The notes under the pieces are model-generated. The model did no database searches and was not told the DNA's origin. It was given only the letters and a program-made list of their open reading frames with translations. A stretch of 64,000 nt of DNA from Pseudoduganella flava (lineage in GTDB: Bacteria > Pseudomonadota > Gammaproteobacteria > Burkholderiales > Burkholderiaceae_D), in the NCBI RefSeq assembly GCF_007830495.1, contig NZ_VLKW01000002.1:828270-892269 (forward strand), written 5' to 3'. Made by a program: the position numbers and the translations under genes. Shown here piece by piece: positions 16,812-26,408 of this stretch. Position 1 is the stretch's first letter, and each line of letters starts with the position of its first letter.

Positions 16812-17762
16812 TCAATAAGGGGAGTCGGGAAAGTAGAAGTCCTTGGCATTGGCGCGGGTGATCAGCACGGACGGAATGATCGTGCGCGCCGGCAGCGCCT
16901 CGCCCTTCAGGCGCGCGTTGGCCGTCATCTTGATCGCGTCGTAGATGAATTTCGGCGAGTACGACACGTTGGCCTGCACCAGCTTGTCGCCATCGAGCAC
17001 CTTCTTCACGGCGAACTTGGCGCCGGCGCCGCCGAAGACTTCGCGGATATCGGTGCGCTTGGCCTGTTCGATCGCCTTCAGCGCGCCGATCGCCATGTCG
17101 TCGTCGGCCGCCCAGACAGCATCGATCTGCTTGAAGCGCGTCAGGTAGTCCTGCATCACCTTGAACGCGTCGTCGCGGTTCCAGTTGCCGTATTTGGCGT
17201 CGAGCACCTTGATGTCCGGGTGCTTCTTGATCTCCGCATTGAAGGCGTTCACGCGCTCGTTGTCGATCGTGCTGGGCATGCCGCGCAGGACGACGAGGTT
17301 GCCCTTGCCGTTCAGCCGCTTCGCCAGGTACTCGGCGGGCAGGCGGCCGAATGCCGTGTTGTCGCCGGCCACGTAGGCGTTCTGCGCGCCCGGGTTCGTC
17401 AGGCCCCGGTCGACGACGGTCACGTACACGCCCTTGTTCTTCACCTGCGCGACCGGCTGCGTCAGCGATGCCGATTCCAGCGGCAGGATCACCAGCGCGT
17501 TCATCTTGTTCACGGCCAGCAGGTCCTGTACCTGATTGGCCTGTTCCGGCGTGCTGGCGGCCGTCTTGACGATCACCTTCAGCGACGGGTTGGCCGCCTC
17601 CAGTTCCTTCTTGGCCTGGTTGGCCCACCAGACGATGCCGCCGGTGAAGCCGTGCGTGGCGGTCGGAATGGCCACGCCCAGCGTGACCTTTTCGGCAGCG
17701 GCGGCATGCAGGGCGCCGCACGCGAGCAGGCAGGCGGCGGCAAGTTGGGTGAATACGCGCAT
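16812..17762 (-). CDS. Sugar ABC transporter substrate-binding protein
   Basis: 316 residues with a clear Sec signal peptide ([23 protein letters not shown]). The mature part is a type-1 periplasmic-binding fold of the ribose/galactose (RbsB) group: [68 protein letters not shown]. It delivers a sugar or sugar derivative to the permease encoded 24 bases downstream. Ligand not predictable. Confidence 0.93.
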   Translation of the reverse strand: MRVFTQLAAACLLACGALHAAAAEKVTLGVAIPTATHGFTGGIVWWANQAKKELEAANPSLKVIVKTAASTPEQANQVQDLLAVNKMNALVILPLESASLTQPVAQVKNKGVYVTVVDRGLTNPGAQNAYVAGDNTAFGRLPAEYLAKRLNGKGNLVVLRGMPSTIDNERVNAFNAEIKKHPDIKVLDAKYGNWNRDDAFKVMQDYLTRFKQIDAVWAADDDMAIGALKAIEQAKRTDIREVFGGAGAKFAVKKVLDGDKLVQANVSYSPKFIYDAIKMTANARLKGEALPARTIIPSVLITRANAKDFYFPDSPY

Positions 17763-17786
17763 TGGATTTCCTCGAAGACGAATGGT

Positions 17787-18806
17787 TCAGCGGCGCCCGC
17801 GCTGCAGGTAGGCCACGGTGATGATCACGACACCTTGCACCGCCGCGTTCAGGTAGACGCTGATGATGCTGGTGAGGTTCAGGAGATTGCCGATCACGGA
17901 CAGCAGGATCGCGCCGACGACGGTGCCCATGATGCGCCCCGCACCGCCTTTCAGCGACGTGCCGCCCACGACGACGGCCGCGATGGCTTCCAGCTCCCAC
18001 AGAATGCCGGTGGTCGGCGTCGCGGAGCCCAGCCGCGGCACATACAGGATCGTGGCAACGGCCACGCACACGCCCAGCAGCAGGTAGGTCAGCATCTTCA
18101 CGCGATCGACGCGGATCGCCGCATAGCGTGCCACCTGCTCGTTCGAACCGATCGCCTGCACGTGCTGGCCGAACGGCGTGCGGTTCAGGATCACGGCGCC
18201 CGCCACGGCGACGAGCGCGAACACCCACACGGGAATCGGCACGCCAAGCACGCTCTGGTAGTACACGGGCCCATAGGTTTCGGACAGGTTGAAGTCCAGC
18301 GTCAGCGCACCGCCGTCGGACAGCCACGTGAGCACGGCGCGGAAGATGCCCAGCGTGCCGAGCGTGACGATGAACGGCTCGATGCGTCCGTGCGTGACGA
18401 GAAAGCCGTGGGCGATGCCGAACGCGGCGCCGAACGCGAGCGCCAGCGCAATGCCCAGTACGACGATCGCCAGCGCGGACGGCGCGTTCGCGCCAGTGGC
18501 CAACGCATTCATCGCGACGATCATCACGCCGGCGATCAGCGCGGCCATCGAGCCGACCGACAGGTCGATGCCGCCGGAGACGATGACGAACGTCATGCCG
18601 ACGGCGATGATGCCGATGAAGGCCGTACGGGTCAGCACGTTCATCAGGTTGTCGAACGTGGCGAAGTCGGGGTTCATCAACGCGCCGGCGACGCACAGCA
18701 GGACCAGCGCGATCACGGGCCCCAGGCCTTTGGTGTGCGTCAGGAGGCGCGCAACGGCGGGCCAGGCGGCCGGGGTGAGAGGCTTAGTGGTGGGTGTCGG
18801 TTGCAT
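17787..18806 (-). CDS. Sugar ABC transporter permease (RbsC-like)
   Basis: 339 residues, about ten hydrophobic segments. The motif [21 protein letters not shown] is the hallmark of the RbsC/XylH/AraH permease family, and [10 protein letters not shown] plus [22 protein letters not shown] C-terminal loops agree. Its first 23 bases overlap the ATPase gene, indicating coupling. A single permease gene implies a homodimeric channel. Confidence 0.93.
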   Translation of the reverse strand: MQPTPTTKPLTPAAWPAVARLLTHTKGLGPVIALVLLCVAGALMNPDFATFDNLMNVLTRTAFIGIIAVGMTFVIVSGGIDLSVGSMAALIAGVMIVAMNALATGANAPSALAIVVLGIALALAFGAAFGIAHGFLVTHGRIEPFIVTLGTLGIFRAVLTWLSDGGALTLDFNLSETYGPVYYQSVLGVPIPVWVFALVAVAGAVILNRTPFGQHVQAIGSNEQVARYAAIRVDRVKMLTYLLLGVCVAVATILYVPRLGSATPTTGILWELEAIAAVVVGGTSLKGGAGRIMGTVVGAILLSVIGNLLNLTSIISVYLNAAVQGVVIITVAYLQRGRR

Positions 18807-20274
18807 GGGCGATCAGCGTTTCCTCGGTAAGTTGGTCAGGCCCGAGCATCGCCTGCTTGCGCCCGCCGCGCAGCACGGCCACGCGGTGCGCCAGGCCGAT
18901 CAGCTCGATCAGCTCGGACGAGATGACGATCACCGCGCGGCCTTCCGCCGCCAGCCGGTGGATCAGCGCGTAGATGTCGCGCTTGGCGCCGACGTCCACG
19001 CCGCGGGTCGGTTCGTCCAGCACGATCACGCGCGGGTTCGTGCGCAGGTATTTCGCCAGCGCGAGCTTTTGCTGGTTGCCGCCGGACAGGGCACGCGCGG
19101 TGCACTGCGGGTCGCGCAGGCGGATGCCGAAGTCGGCGATCGCGGCATCGAGCGCGGCGCGGCCGCCTTTCACGTCGAGCCACGGATGGGCGTCGCGCTC
19201 CAGCGTCATCATCGTCAGGTTCTGGGCGAGGGTCATGTCCAGGTGCAGGCCCTTGCCCTTGCGGTCCTCGGACAGGTAGGCGAGGCCGTGCAGCATCGCG
19301 TCGCGCGGGGCGCGGATGCGCACCGGCTGGCCGGCGACCTCGATACGGTCGGCGCGCTTCGGGCGCAGGCCGAACAAGCCTTCGAACGCTTCGGTGCGGC
19401 CGGCGCCGACCAGCCCCGCGAAGCCGAGGATCTCGCCGGCACGCACGTCGAAGTCCAGGTCCTGCACCCAGCCGGGCACCGTCAGGCCGGCCACGCGCAG
19501 CGCTACCTGCGCGTCCGCCGTAACGAGGCGCTTGGGCTGGAACATGTCGGACACGTCGCGGCCCACCATCAGGTTCGCCATCCGCTGGCGGTTGACGTCC
19601 TTCGTGGCGGCGCGCGTCACGAACTTCCCGTCGCGCAGCACCACCACCTCGTCGGTATGCGCTTCCATCTCGTCGAGCTTGTGCGAGATGTAGACGATCG
19701 TCACGCCGTCCGCCTTCAACCGCGCCATCAGCGCGAACAGCTTCGCCGTTTCGCCCGGCGACAGGCTGGCGGTCGGCTCGTCCATGATCAGCAGGCGGGC
19801 GTTGCGCGCCAGCGCCTTGGCGATTTCGACGAGCTGCTTTTCGGCGACGATCAGGTCCGCCACGCGCGTGTCCGGATCCACGTCCAGCCCCACCTGTTCG
19901 AGATGGCGAGAAGCCTGCTGCCGCATCGCGGCGCGGTCCAGCAGCCAGCCGCGCGTGCGCTCGTGGCCGAGGAAGATGTTCTGCGCGATCGTCAGGTGCT
20001 CGGCCAGGTTGAATTCCTGGTGGATCAGCACGATGCCGAGCGCTTCGGCGTCGCGCGCGCTCGCAAAGCGCCGCTCGGCGCCGTCGATCACGAGCTGGCC
20101 GCCGCTGGGGCGCTCGTAGCCGGCCAGAATCTTCATCAACGTCGACTTGCCGGCACCGTTCTCGCCTAGCAGGCCAACCACGCGGCCCGGCTCGAGCGCG
20201 AAGTCGACGCCGTGCAGCACGCGCACGGGGCCGAACTCCTTGACGATGTGCTGGAAGCGGACCGCGAGGCTCAT
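18784..20274 (-). CDS. Sugar ABC transporter ATP-binding protein, two ABC domains
   Basis: 496 residues from ATG 20274, the standard length for RbsA/MglA/XylG proteins. Domain 1 has Walker [10 protein letters not shown] (37-45), signature region and [13 protein letters not shown]; domain 2 begins with the degenerate Walker [11 protein letters not shown] and keeps [15 protein letters not shown] and [14 protein letters not shown]. The start overlaps the stop of the preceding isomerase gene by ATGA. Energises the importer encoded immediately downstream. Confidence 0.94.
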   Translation of the reverse strand: MSLAVRFQHIVKEFGPVRVLHGVDFALEPGRVVGLLGENGAGKSTLMKILAGYERPSGGQLVIDGAERRFASARDAEALGIVLIHQEFNLAEHLTIAQNIFLGHERTRGWLLDRAAMRQQASRHLEQVGLDVDPDTRVADLIVAEKQLVEIAKALARNARLLIMDEPTASLSPGETAKLFALMARLKADGVTIVYISHKLDEMEAHTDEVVVLRDGKFVTRAATKDVNRQRMANLMVGRDVSDMFQPKRLVTADAQVALRVAGLTVPGWVQDLDFDVRAGEILGFAGLVGAGRTEAFEGLFGLRPKRADRIEVAGQPVRIRAPRDAMLHGLAYLSEDRKGKGLHLDMTLAQNLTMMTLERDAHPWLDVKGGRAALDAAIADFGIRLRDPQCTARALSGGNQQKLALAKYLRTNPRVIVLDEPTRGVDVGAKRDIYALIHRLAAEGRAVIVISSELIELIGLAHRVAVLRGGRKQAMLGPDQLTEETLIAHATDTHH

Positions 20275-21107
20275 TGCGGCAGCTTGGCCAGCACGGCTTG
20301 CAAGCCCTTCAGCGACGCGGCCACGGATTCCAGCTGGCCCATGCCGTTCGGGTATTCCTCCTGCTCGACGATGATCCAGTCCGTGCCGCCCACCTGGCGC
20401 ACAGCGCGGGCCAGGCCCGCCCAATCCGTCTTGTCCTGGCCGATGATCGGCGTGCCGCTCGTGCCTTCGACGAACTTCGCCTTGAAGTGCGTGCTGACGG
20501 TGCGTCCCGGGTACTTCTTCACGTACGCGACCGGGTCCTTGCCCGCGTAGGTCGTCCAGCCCACGTCCTGCTGCAGGATCGCCGCCTGCGGCGTGTTCTT
20601 CGCGATCACGTCCCACGGCGTGGCGCCCACGGCGCCGGCCAGTTCCTGCGCGTGGTTGTGGTAGCCAATGCGCATGCCCTTGGCGGCCAGCTGGCCGGAC
20701 AGCGCCGTCAGCTGCTTGCTCATCTCCAGGCTCCCCGTGGCGCTCGCGCCCCGTGCATCCATCGGGATGATCAGGTTCGTGCAGCCGAGCGTGCGGTAGA
20801 ACGCCGTCGTGGCGTCGAAGTGCTCGGCCGCCAGCTGGTCGAAATGCACGTGGGCGCCGGCGCATTGCAGCCGGTGCTTGTCCAGGAAGGTCTTCAGGCC
20901 GGCGGGGTTGTCCTTGTACGGGCCGAACTCGCCCGCGAACTCGACGCCCTGGAAGCCCAGCGCGCCGATCTTTTCCAGGGTGCCTGTGAAGTCCTGCTTG
21001 ATCTCGTCCTTGACGGACCACAGCTGGACGCCGAGGCGGGGCGTGGCGTCGGCCGCTGTAGCTGCGAGTAGCAAGGCGAAGAAGGTGGCGGTACGAATGG
21101 TGGTCAT
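20271..21107 (-). CDS. Exported sugar isomerase/epimerase-like TIM-barrel protein
   Basis: 278 residues from ATG 21107, chosen because it opens a signal peptide (MTTIRTATFFALLLAATAADA). The mature protein is xylose-isomerase-like: LGVQLWSVKDEIKQDFTGTLEKIGALGFQGVEFAG, CAGAHVHFDQL, IGYHNHAQEL, ILQQDVGWTTYAGKDP, TDWIIVEQEEYPNG. Exported members of this fold are frequent next to GMC dehydrogenases and DUF1080 proteins in sugar-oxidation clusters, where they are thought to act on periplasmic keto-glycosides. Stop overlaps the ATPase start (ATGA). A 236-base gap with hairpins separates it from the GMC gene. Confidence 0.9.
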   Translation of the reverse strand: MTTIRTATFFALLLAATAADATPRLGVQLWSVKDEIKQDFTGTLEKIGALGFQGVEFAGEFGPYKDNPAGLKTFLDKHRLQCAGAHVHFDQLAAEHFDATTAFYRTLGCTNLIIPMDARGASATGSLEMSKQLTALSGQLAAKGMRIGYHNHAQELAGAVGATPWDVIAKNTPQAAILQQDVGWTTYAGKDPVAYVKKYPGRTVSTHFKAKFVEGTSGTPIIGQDKTDWAGLARAVRQVGGTDWIIVEQEEYPNGMGQLESVAASLKGLQAVLAKLPQ

Positions 21108-21193
21108 GAATACTCCGTGATCAGGTCGTTTCGGCTTTGGATCAGTGGTCAGTTGTGCGCCGCAAGCGGTGGATTTAACCCCAAGCCAAGAGC

Positions 21194-21296
21194 CGGGGTC
21201 AGGAAGGAGTGCAGGCATGCAAGCCTGCACCGCTTTACCGGCGGAGAGCATGCTCTCCAAAACCCCGGTAAAGCCCCGCCGGGTCTGACCCCAGGG
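21194..21296. repeat. Hairpin cluster with partial GGGGTCAGACC element
   Basis: Between the GMC and isomerase genes. It contains GTGCAGGC/GCCTGCAC (about 21210-21231), CTTTACCGG/CCGGTAAAG (21233-21241, 21265-21273) enclosing the 16-bp palindrome GGAGAGCATGCTCTCC (21243-21258), and GCCGGGTCTGACCCC (about 21279-21293), related to the palindromes at 7888 and 29101. It may attenuate transcription between the two halves of the cluster. Confidence 0.65.
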
Positions 21297-21343
21297 TTTG
21301 CACTTGGGGTGGCTCTTACGCGACGGCTCGCGCATAAAACTCA

Positions 21344-23074
21344 TCAAATCCGCCCCGCCTTCAGTTCATCAACGGCATACGCGCACGCCCGCGCCGTGAG
21401 CGCCATGAACGTCAGCGACGGGTTCTGCCATGCGGACGACGCCATCGATGCGCCGTCCGTGACGAACAGGTTCGGCACGTCGTGCGCCTGGTTGAAGCCG
21501 TTCAGTACCGACGTTTTCGGGTCGCGGCCCATGCGCGCCGTGCCCATCTCGTGGATCGACAGGCCGGGCGGCCATTCCTCCAGCGTCTTGGTGTGCCGGC
21601 GCACGTCCTTCACGCCCAGGGCTTCGAGGATGTTCGCGGCCGTGTTGGCGATATCCTCCTGCATCTTGCGGTCGTTGTCCGAATACGAGCAGTCGATGTG
21701 CAGCAGCGGCATGCCCCATTTGTCCTTCTTCGTCGGGTGCAGGCTCACCATGTTCTCGTAGCGGGGCAGCATTTCGCCCTGGCCGCCCAGGCCGAAGCGC
21801 CACGGCCCCGGTTTGCGGATCATCGCCTTGAAGTCCTTGCCGAAGCCGGGCCGGTGCGCCGCGGACTGCCAGCCTTCGCGGCCCGCGCCGCCGGCCAGCG
21901 CATAGCCGCGCAGGAACGCCGGGTGCTTGTCGAGCACATTGCGGAACCGCGGGATGTACGGCCCGGTGGGGCGGCGGCCCTGGTAGTAGTCGTCCTCGAA
22001 GCCTTCGATCCTGCCGCTGGCGCCGGCACCGAACAGGTGGTCCATCAGGTAGTGGCCCAGCACGCCGGACGAATTGGCCAGGCCCGCCGGGTAAGCCTCG
22101 GACGTCGAATTGAGCAGGATCGCCGTCGACGCCAGCGTCGAGGCGCACAGCATCACGACCTTCGCGTGGTATTCACGGGTCTCCAGCGTATTCGCGTCGA
22201 TCACGCGCACGCCCGTCGCGCGGTTCGTCTTCGGATCGTAGATCACGCTGTGCACGATGCTGTCGGTGGCGATGCTCAGCCGGCCCGTCTTCAGCGCGGC
22301 GGGCAACGTCGAGCTTTGCGTCGAGAAGTAGGCGCCGAACGAGCAGCCGCGGTGGCACTGGCTGCGCGCCTGGCACTGGCCGCGGCCCTGGGCCAGCTGG
22401 GTCTCGCCGGGCGTGCGCAGGTTCGCGGTGCGGCCCATGATCATTCGCGCCGGCGCGTATTTCGCGTCGAATTTCTTCTTCAGCGCCAATTCGACCGAGT
22501 TGAAGTCGAACGCGGGCAGGAATTCGCTATCCGGCAGCACCGAGAGACCCTCGCTGGTGCCGCTGATGCCGACGTGGCGTTCCACATGGCTGTACCACGG
22601 CGCCAGGTCGGCATAGCGGATCGGCCAGTCGACCCCATGGCCATCCTTCAGGTTCGCCTCGAAATCCAGGTCGCTCCAGCGGTACGACTGGCGCGCCCAC
22701 ATCAGCGACTTGCCGCCCAGCTGATTGCCGCGGATCCAGCTGAACGGCCGGCCTTCCGGCGTCGAATACGGCATGTCGCGGTCGTTGTTGAAGAAGTGCT
22801 TCGTGTGCTCGTCGAACGCGTAGCACATGCGCTGGTTGAAGTACTGTTCCTCGGCCAGCTTGTGGTCGACGAGGCCGCGGTTCGGCATCGTCCACGGGTC
22901 CTTGTTCTCGCCGATGTAGTCGACGCCGTGTTCGACGGGCCGGCCGCGCTCGACCATCAGCGTTTTCAGGCCGCGCTCCGTCAATTCCTTCGCGGCCCAG
23001 CCGCCCGTGATGCCCGAGCCGACGACGATCGCGTCGAACGTTTCGGGACTTGCCTTGATGTAGACCGATGCCAT
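21344..23074 (-). CDS. GMC family oxidoreductase, catalytic subunit (glucoside 3-dehydrogenase-like)
   Basis: 576 residues. FAD-binding motif AIVVGSGITGGWAAKELTERGLKTLMVERG (about 15-44), GMC signature region NQLGGKSLMWARQSYRW, and the C-terminal active-site segment IHEMGTARMGRDPKTSVL with GASMASSAWQNPSLT. The Cys cluster QCQARSQCHRGC is typical of the gluconate 2-dehydrogenase / glucoside 3-dehydrogenase large subunit. It starts one base after the small-subunit gene stops, as in known two- or three-subunit complexes. No signal peptide: it is co-exported with the Tat-signal small subunit. The cytochrome c partner is not in this window. Confidence 0.92.
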   Translation of the reverse strand: MASVYIKASPETFDAIVVGSGITGGWAAKELTERGLKTLMVERGRPVEHGVDYIGENKDPWTMPNRGLVDHKLAEEQYFNQRMCYAFDEHTKHFFNNDRDMPYSTPEGRPFSWIRGNQLGGKSLMWARQSYRWSDLDFEANLKDGHGVDWPIRYADLAPWYSHVERHVGISGTSEGLSVLPDSEFLPAFDFNSVELALKKKFDAKYAPARMIMGRTANLRTPGETQLAQGRGQCQARSQCHRGCSFGAYFSTQSSTLPAALKTGRLSIATDSIVHSVIYDPKTNRATGVRVIDANTLETREYHAKVVMLCASTLASTAILLNSTSEAYPAGLANSSGVLGHYLMDHLFGAGASGRIEGFEDDYYQGRRPTGPYIPRFRNVLDKHPAFLRGYALAGGAGREGWQSAAHRPGFGKDFKAMIRKPGPWRFGLGGQGEMLPRYENMVSLHPTKKDKWGMPLLHIDCSYSDNDRKMQEDIANTAANILEALGVKDVRRHTKTLEEWPPGLSIHEMGTARMGRDPKTSVLNGFNQAHDVPNLFVTDGASMASSAWQNPSLTFMALTARACAYAVDELKAGRI

Positions 23075-23075
23075 G

Positions 23076-23642
23076 TCACAGAGCCCAGGTGCGAGTGGAT
23101 GGAGTGATCCTGACGTTGCCGGTGAAGCCGCCGGGGAAGGGCAGGTAGGCCAGTTCCTGCGACGCGCCCGCTTCCGACGTGTAGTACGCGAACGCGACGA
23201 GGCTTTTCAGTTGCCGGAAGGCGCGGCCGTCGGACCCGTCGAACGGCGCCGTGCCGTTGTCGAGCGCGTGCAGCAGGGCGACCTGGCGGGCGGCGGGCAG
23301 GGCGACGAAGCGCTTGCTGCCATCGCGTTGCGCGGCGCTGTCGAGCTTTGCCAGCACGGCGCGCGTCGCGGCCTGTTCCGGCTCGGCCACGCAGGCGTGC
23401 AGCAGATGATCGGCCGTGTAGTGCGCGCCGACGGCCAACGCGCCGGGCGTATCCGTTTGCGGGATGATCAGTTCCGCCAGCACGCCCGTCAGCGCCAGTT
23501 CGTCGGCGGTGAGGAATTGCGGCTGCGCGCCCGGCCGCTTGGCGGCGGTGACGGCGGCCAGCACGTCGCCGGCCAGGGCCAGCCCGCACAGTGCGCCCAG
23601 GCGCAGCAGCGCGGCGCGGCGGTCGCGCGATGGTTCGCTCAT
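23076..23642 (-). CDS. Gluconate 2-dehydrogenase subunit 3 family protein, Tat signal
   Basis: 188 residues from ATG 23642. The N-terminus MSEPSRDRRAALLRLGALCGLALAG carries the twin arginine and hydrophobic core of a Tat signal; the rest matches the subunit 3 family (FLTADELALTGVLAELIIPQTDTPGAL, HLLHACV, YYTSEAGASQELAYLPFPG). This subunit chaperones and exports the GMC catalytic subunit. Start overlaps the AraC-PAS regulator stop by ATGA, so all three are co-transcribed. Confidence 0.92.
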   Translation of the reverse strand: MSEPSRDRRAALLRLGALCGLALAGDVLAAVTAAKRPGAQPQFLTADELALTGVLAELIIPQTDTPGALAVGAHYTADHLLHACVAEPEQAATRAVLAKLDSAAQRDGSKRFVALPAARQVALLHALDNGTAPFDGSDGRAFRQLKSLVAFAYYTSEAGASQELAYLPFPGGFTGNVRITPSTRTWAL

Positions 23643-24499
23643 GTCCGATGCTCCTGCCGGGGCGCGCGGCCAGTGCGGCCGGCCGCCAGCGACAGCTGGT
23701 ACTGCTTCGGCGTGATGCCGACCACGGTGCGGAACTGTTTCGTGAAGTAGCTCTGGCCGCCGAAGCCCGTCTCCAGCGCCACGCGGGCGATGTTGTTCAC
23801 CTGCGGCAGCAGGCGGCACGCTTCGTGCACCTTGCGGTGCAGGATGTACTGCTTTGGCGTCAACGAGAAATGCTGCTTGAACTTGCGCTCGAACGTGGAC
23901 AGCGACATGCACGACAGCCTGGCCAGGTGCTCGATGCTGATCGGCTCCATCAGGTGCTCCTGCAGGTACTCGATGCACTTCCTGAATTCGTGGAACGGCG
24001 CGATCACGTCCTGCGAGCGCTGGGCATCGCGCGAGAAGCCTTCGATGCCGACGATCTCGCCGTGCCGGTCGCGGATCGGCGCCTTCGTCGTGAACAGCCA
24101 GATCAGCTCACCGTTCTCGCCGCCCAGCACTTCCAGCTTGTTCTTGACGGTGACGCCGCGGTCCATCACCGAGAGGTCGTCGGCGCGGATGCGGTCGGCG
24201 ATATCGCGCCGGAAGAAGTCGTGGTCCGTCTTGCCGAGGATGTCGGCCACGTCAGCGAGGTCGTGCTGCTCCTGCAGCAGCCGGTTCCCCCAGACGAACT
24301 GGCCGGCGCGGTTCTTCGCGAAGTAGTACATGTCCGGCAGCGTGTCGAACAGCGCGCTCGGTGTCGAGATGCCGTGCTCCGTGAAGAAGCGCGCGCAGCC
24401 CGCCGTGACTGCGCTGGCGGCGCCGTTGCCGGGTACCGGCCGCTCGCCGGGCGCACCCTGGGCAACGACGACACCCCTGCCTAGTACGATGGTATTCAT
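23639..24499 (-). CDS. PAS-AraC transcriptional regulator
   Basis: 286 residues. A PAS-like sensor (about 38-150: LFDTLPDMYYFAKNRAGQFVWGN, DHDFFRRDIADRIRADDL, DRHGEIVGIEGFSRD) is followed by the AraC double HTH (about 175-275: LMEPISIEHLARLSCMSLSTFERKFKQHF, GFGGQSYFTKQFRTVVGITPKQYQ). It is the first gene of the dehydrogenase operon and faces the DUF1080 gene across 228 bases, so it probably controls both. PAS-AraC pairs of this kind are common next to sugar-oxidation clusters. Confidence 0.9.
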   Translation of the reverse strand: MNTIVLGRGVVVAQGAPGERPVPGNGAASAVTAGCARFFTEHGISTPSALFDTLPDMYYFAKNRAGQFVWGNRLLQEQHDLADVADILGKTDHDFFRRDIADRIRADDLSVMDRGVTVKNKLEVLGGENGELIWLFTTKAPIRDRHGEIVGIEGFSRDAQRSQDVIAPFHEFRKCIEYLQEHLMEPISIEHLARLSCMSLSTFERKFKQHFSLTPKQYILHRKVHEACRLLPQVNNIARVALETGFGGQSYFTKQFRTVVGITPKQYQLSLAAGRTGRAPRQEHRT

Positions 24500-24556
24500 C
24501 GCCTGTCTCCTGCTTTTTCTTTATGCGGAGATAGTAGCATTCCGGTAATTCTGGAA

Positions 24557-24584
24557 TTGTCAGGAAATCGGAAAAATTTATAAC
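24557..24584 (+). promoter_or_regulatory. Candidate sigma70 promoter for the DUF1080 gene
   Basis: TTGTCA (24557-24562), 16-base spacer, TATAAC (24579-24584), inside the AT-rich part of the divergent region. A start near 24591 would give a leader of about 137 bases. An imperfect dyad ATTCCGG..CTGGAAT lies just upstream and could be an operator. Confidence 0.4.
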
Positions 24585-24727
24585 GAATTCGGCAACGTGC
24601 GGCCCGCCGATTTCGTGATAGCGTCCGTTCGCGCGGCCGTGATAGATTGCGTTTCGCCCTTGAGATGGGGCGCCGCGGCCCCGTGCAGGGCCGCGCATCG
24701 ATAACCGATATTTACAACGAGACGACC

Positions 24728-25555
24728 ATGACCCGCATCCACACCATCGCCCGCACGGGCTTCATTGCCGCCTTGCTGGCGTTGTCCGCACCGCTCTTTG
24801 CCGCCGAGGGCTGGACCACGCTCTTCAACGGCCGCGACCTGACGGGATGGACCACGTGGGTCAGCATGCAGCCGACGTCCGACAACATGAAGGCGCCGAC
24901 GTCGGTACGCGGCGCGAACCACGATCCGAAGCACGTGTTTTCCGTCGTCGACGGCATGCTGCGGGTGTCCGGCGAGGAGTGGGGCGCCGTGTCCACGGTG
25001 GGCGACTACGAGAACTTCCACCTGAAGTTCGACGTGAAGTGGGGTGAGAAAAAATGGTTCCCGCGCCTCGCAGCGCCGCGCGACAGCGGCCTGTTGTACT
25101 ACGCCGTCGGCCCGGACGGGGCGCAGAGCGGGCACTGGATGCGCAGCCACGAGTTCCAGATCCAGGAGGGTGATTGCGGCGATTACCACAGCCTCGATGG
25201 CGTGACGGTCGACGCGCACGTGGGCGACGCCAACCAGGGCGACTGGAAGTTCTACCGCTACGAGCCGGGTCTGCCGCTGCGGACAAGCCTGGCCGCGCGC
25301 ATCCTGAAGCGGGGCAGCTACGAGAAGCCGGCCGGCGAATGGAACACGATGGAAGTGATCGCCGACGGCACGACGCTGATCCACATCGTCAACGGCCACG
25401 AGGTGCTGCGCGCCGAGAACTCGCGGCAGAAGGTGGATGGCCAATTCGTGCCGCTCACGCGCGGCAAGTTCTCGATCCAGTCCGAGGGGGCGGAGGCGTT
25501 CTTCCGCAATATCGTGGTGAAGAAGCTGGAGGAGTCGCCAAGGAAGGGCATGTAG
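24728..25555 (+). CDS. DUF1080 / 3-keto-disaccharide hydrolase domain protein
   Basis: 275 residues from ATG 24728, which opens a signal peptide (MTRIHTIARTGFIAALLALSAPLFAAEG). The mature protein is the concanavalin-like DUF1080 fold: GWTTLFNGRDLTGWTTW, YENFHLKFDVKWGEKKW, DSGLLYYAVGPDG, SHEFQIQEGDCGDYHSLDG, ending GKFSIQSEGAEAFFRNIVVKKL. DUF1080 proteins have been shown to hydrolyse 3-keto-glycosides and related compounds. Periplasmic location matches the Tat-exported dehydrogenase that would make the 3-keto substrate. Divergent from that operon. Confidence 0.91.
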   Translation: MTRIHTIARTGFIAALLALSAPLFAAEGWTTLFNGRDLTGWTTWVSMQPTSDNMKAPTSVRGANHDPKHVFSVVDGMLRVSGEEWGAVSTVGDYENFHLKFDVKWGEKKWFPRLAAPRDSGLLYYAVGPDGAQSGHWMRSHEFQIQEGDCGDYHSLDGVTVDAHVGDANQGDWKFYRYEPGLPLRTSLAARILKRGSYEKPAGEWNTMEVIADGTTLIHIVNGHEVLRAENSRQKVDGQFVPLTRGKFSIQSEGAEAFFRNIVVKKLEESPRKGM

Positions 25556-25619
25556 AGAGAGTGTTAGGGCTGAGCACAGCGTGCCCTAGCCTGCGGGACC
25601 GCTGTCACGCAGCCTTACT

Positions 25620-26408
25620 CTAATTCCGCGGCGCGACGACGTCCAGCCAAGTGGTAATTTCCTTGGGTATCCTTAGGGCAGCTGGCACCGCGCGAATATC
25701 GAAGTCGACCGTTCGCTTCCTTCGGATGTGTACCGGAGTGAACGCGAGGTTCTCTGTCCTACTATTGTCCAGGAGGATTGCCGCGTCAGACACCAAGATG
25801 GCCTTATTGATCGCCTGTTGTGTACGCGGATATCGCTCGCGCAGCTTTTCCTCATCCACATCGTGCCCGCCCTTGAAAACGCGAGTCATCACCCGTCCGA
25901 TGGAGAGTTCGGCACTTGTCAGCCCGACAAAGATCAGCAGCACGAAGTATCCAGCCTTCTGGAGGTCTCGAATGATGTCGATTTTGCTGGCATGGCGCCC
26001 ATTCGGCAGCTTTTTCCAGTACGAGAATACTGTCTCAAAAGCGAAAGGAACTTTCTGGCTGATTGCTTGGGCGATAAAGCCCTGAACACCTTGCTGTGCA
26101 ACGGCCATCCAGGAGGTATCCTTGTCTCTGAGCTGCTGCGCCCAGGGCCGCAGCTTTCCATCCGCGCCCGCTTCAGGCAGGATGGACAACATTAAGCGAT
26201 CTGCATTGATCAGCGGGATCTGAAGGTCTTCCGCGACGTGTTCATACCAAAAGGTCGATTTTCCGCTGCCATTGTGTCCAGCCAACACGATAGCAAACGG
26301 TTTCTCCGCCGCATTTTTCAGGACTGCGCGCACCGCTTTGTCCGCCTGCGGCAGGGCTTGCCGTGCTACGTTCGACGCGCCTCTGGAAGGCGTGATCATT
26401 TTCTTCAC
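25620..26408 (-). CDS. Zeta-toxin family P-loop kinase
   Basis: 262 residues. Walker A GHNGSGKST (44-52), NADR (68-71) as the sugar-nucleotide-binding acid, and FAFETVFSYW near 120-129 follow the zeta-toxin / UDP-GlcNAc kinase pattern; a long C-terminal helix region (FKGGHDVDEEKLRERYPRTQQAINKA) matches the family's conserved R-rich segment. Such toxins phosphorylate UDP-N-acetylglucosamine and block wall synthesis, though some homologues are not toxic. The start overlaps the upstream antitoxin-like gene by ATGA. Base composition is clearly lower in GC than neighbours, suggesting acquisition. Confidence 0.88.
   Translation of the reverse strand: MKKMITPSRGASNVARQALPQADKAVRAVLKNAAEKPFAIVLAGHNGSGKSTFWYEHVAEDLQIPLINADRLMLSILPEAGADGKLRPWAQQLRDKDTSWMAVAQQGVQGFIAQAISQKVPFAFETVFSYWKKLPNGRHASKIDIIRDLQKAGYFVLLIFVGLTSAELSIGRVMTRVFKGGHDVDEEKLRERYPRTQQAINKAILVSDAAILLDNSRTENLAFTPVHIRRKRTVDFDIRAVPAALRIPKEITTWLDVVAPRN

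Noticed and set aside
21243..21258. GGAGAGCATGCTCTCC as a regulator operator
   Set aside because: It is nested inside a larger stem and lies between gene ends, so RNA hairpin or repeat origin is simpler.
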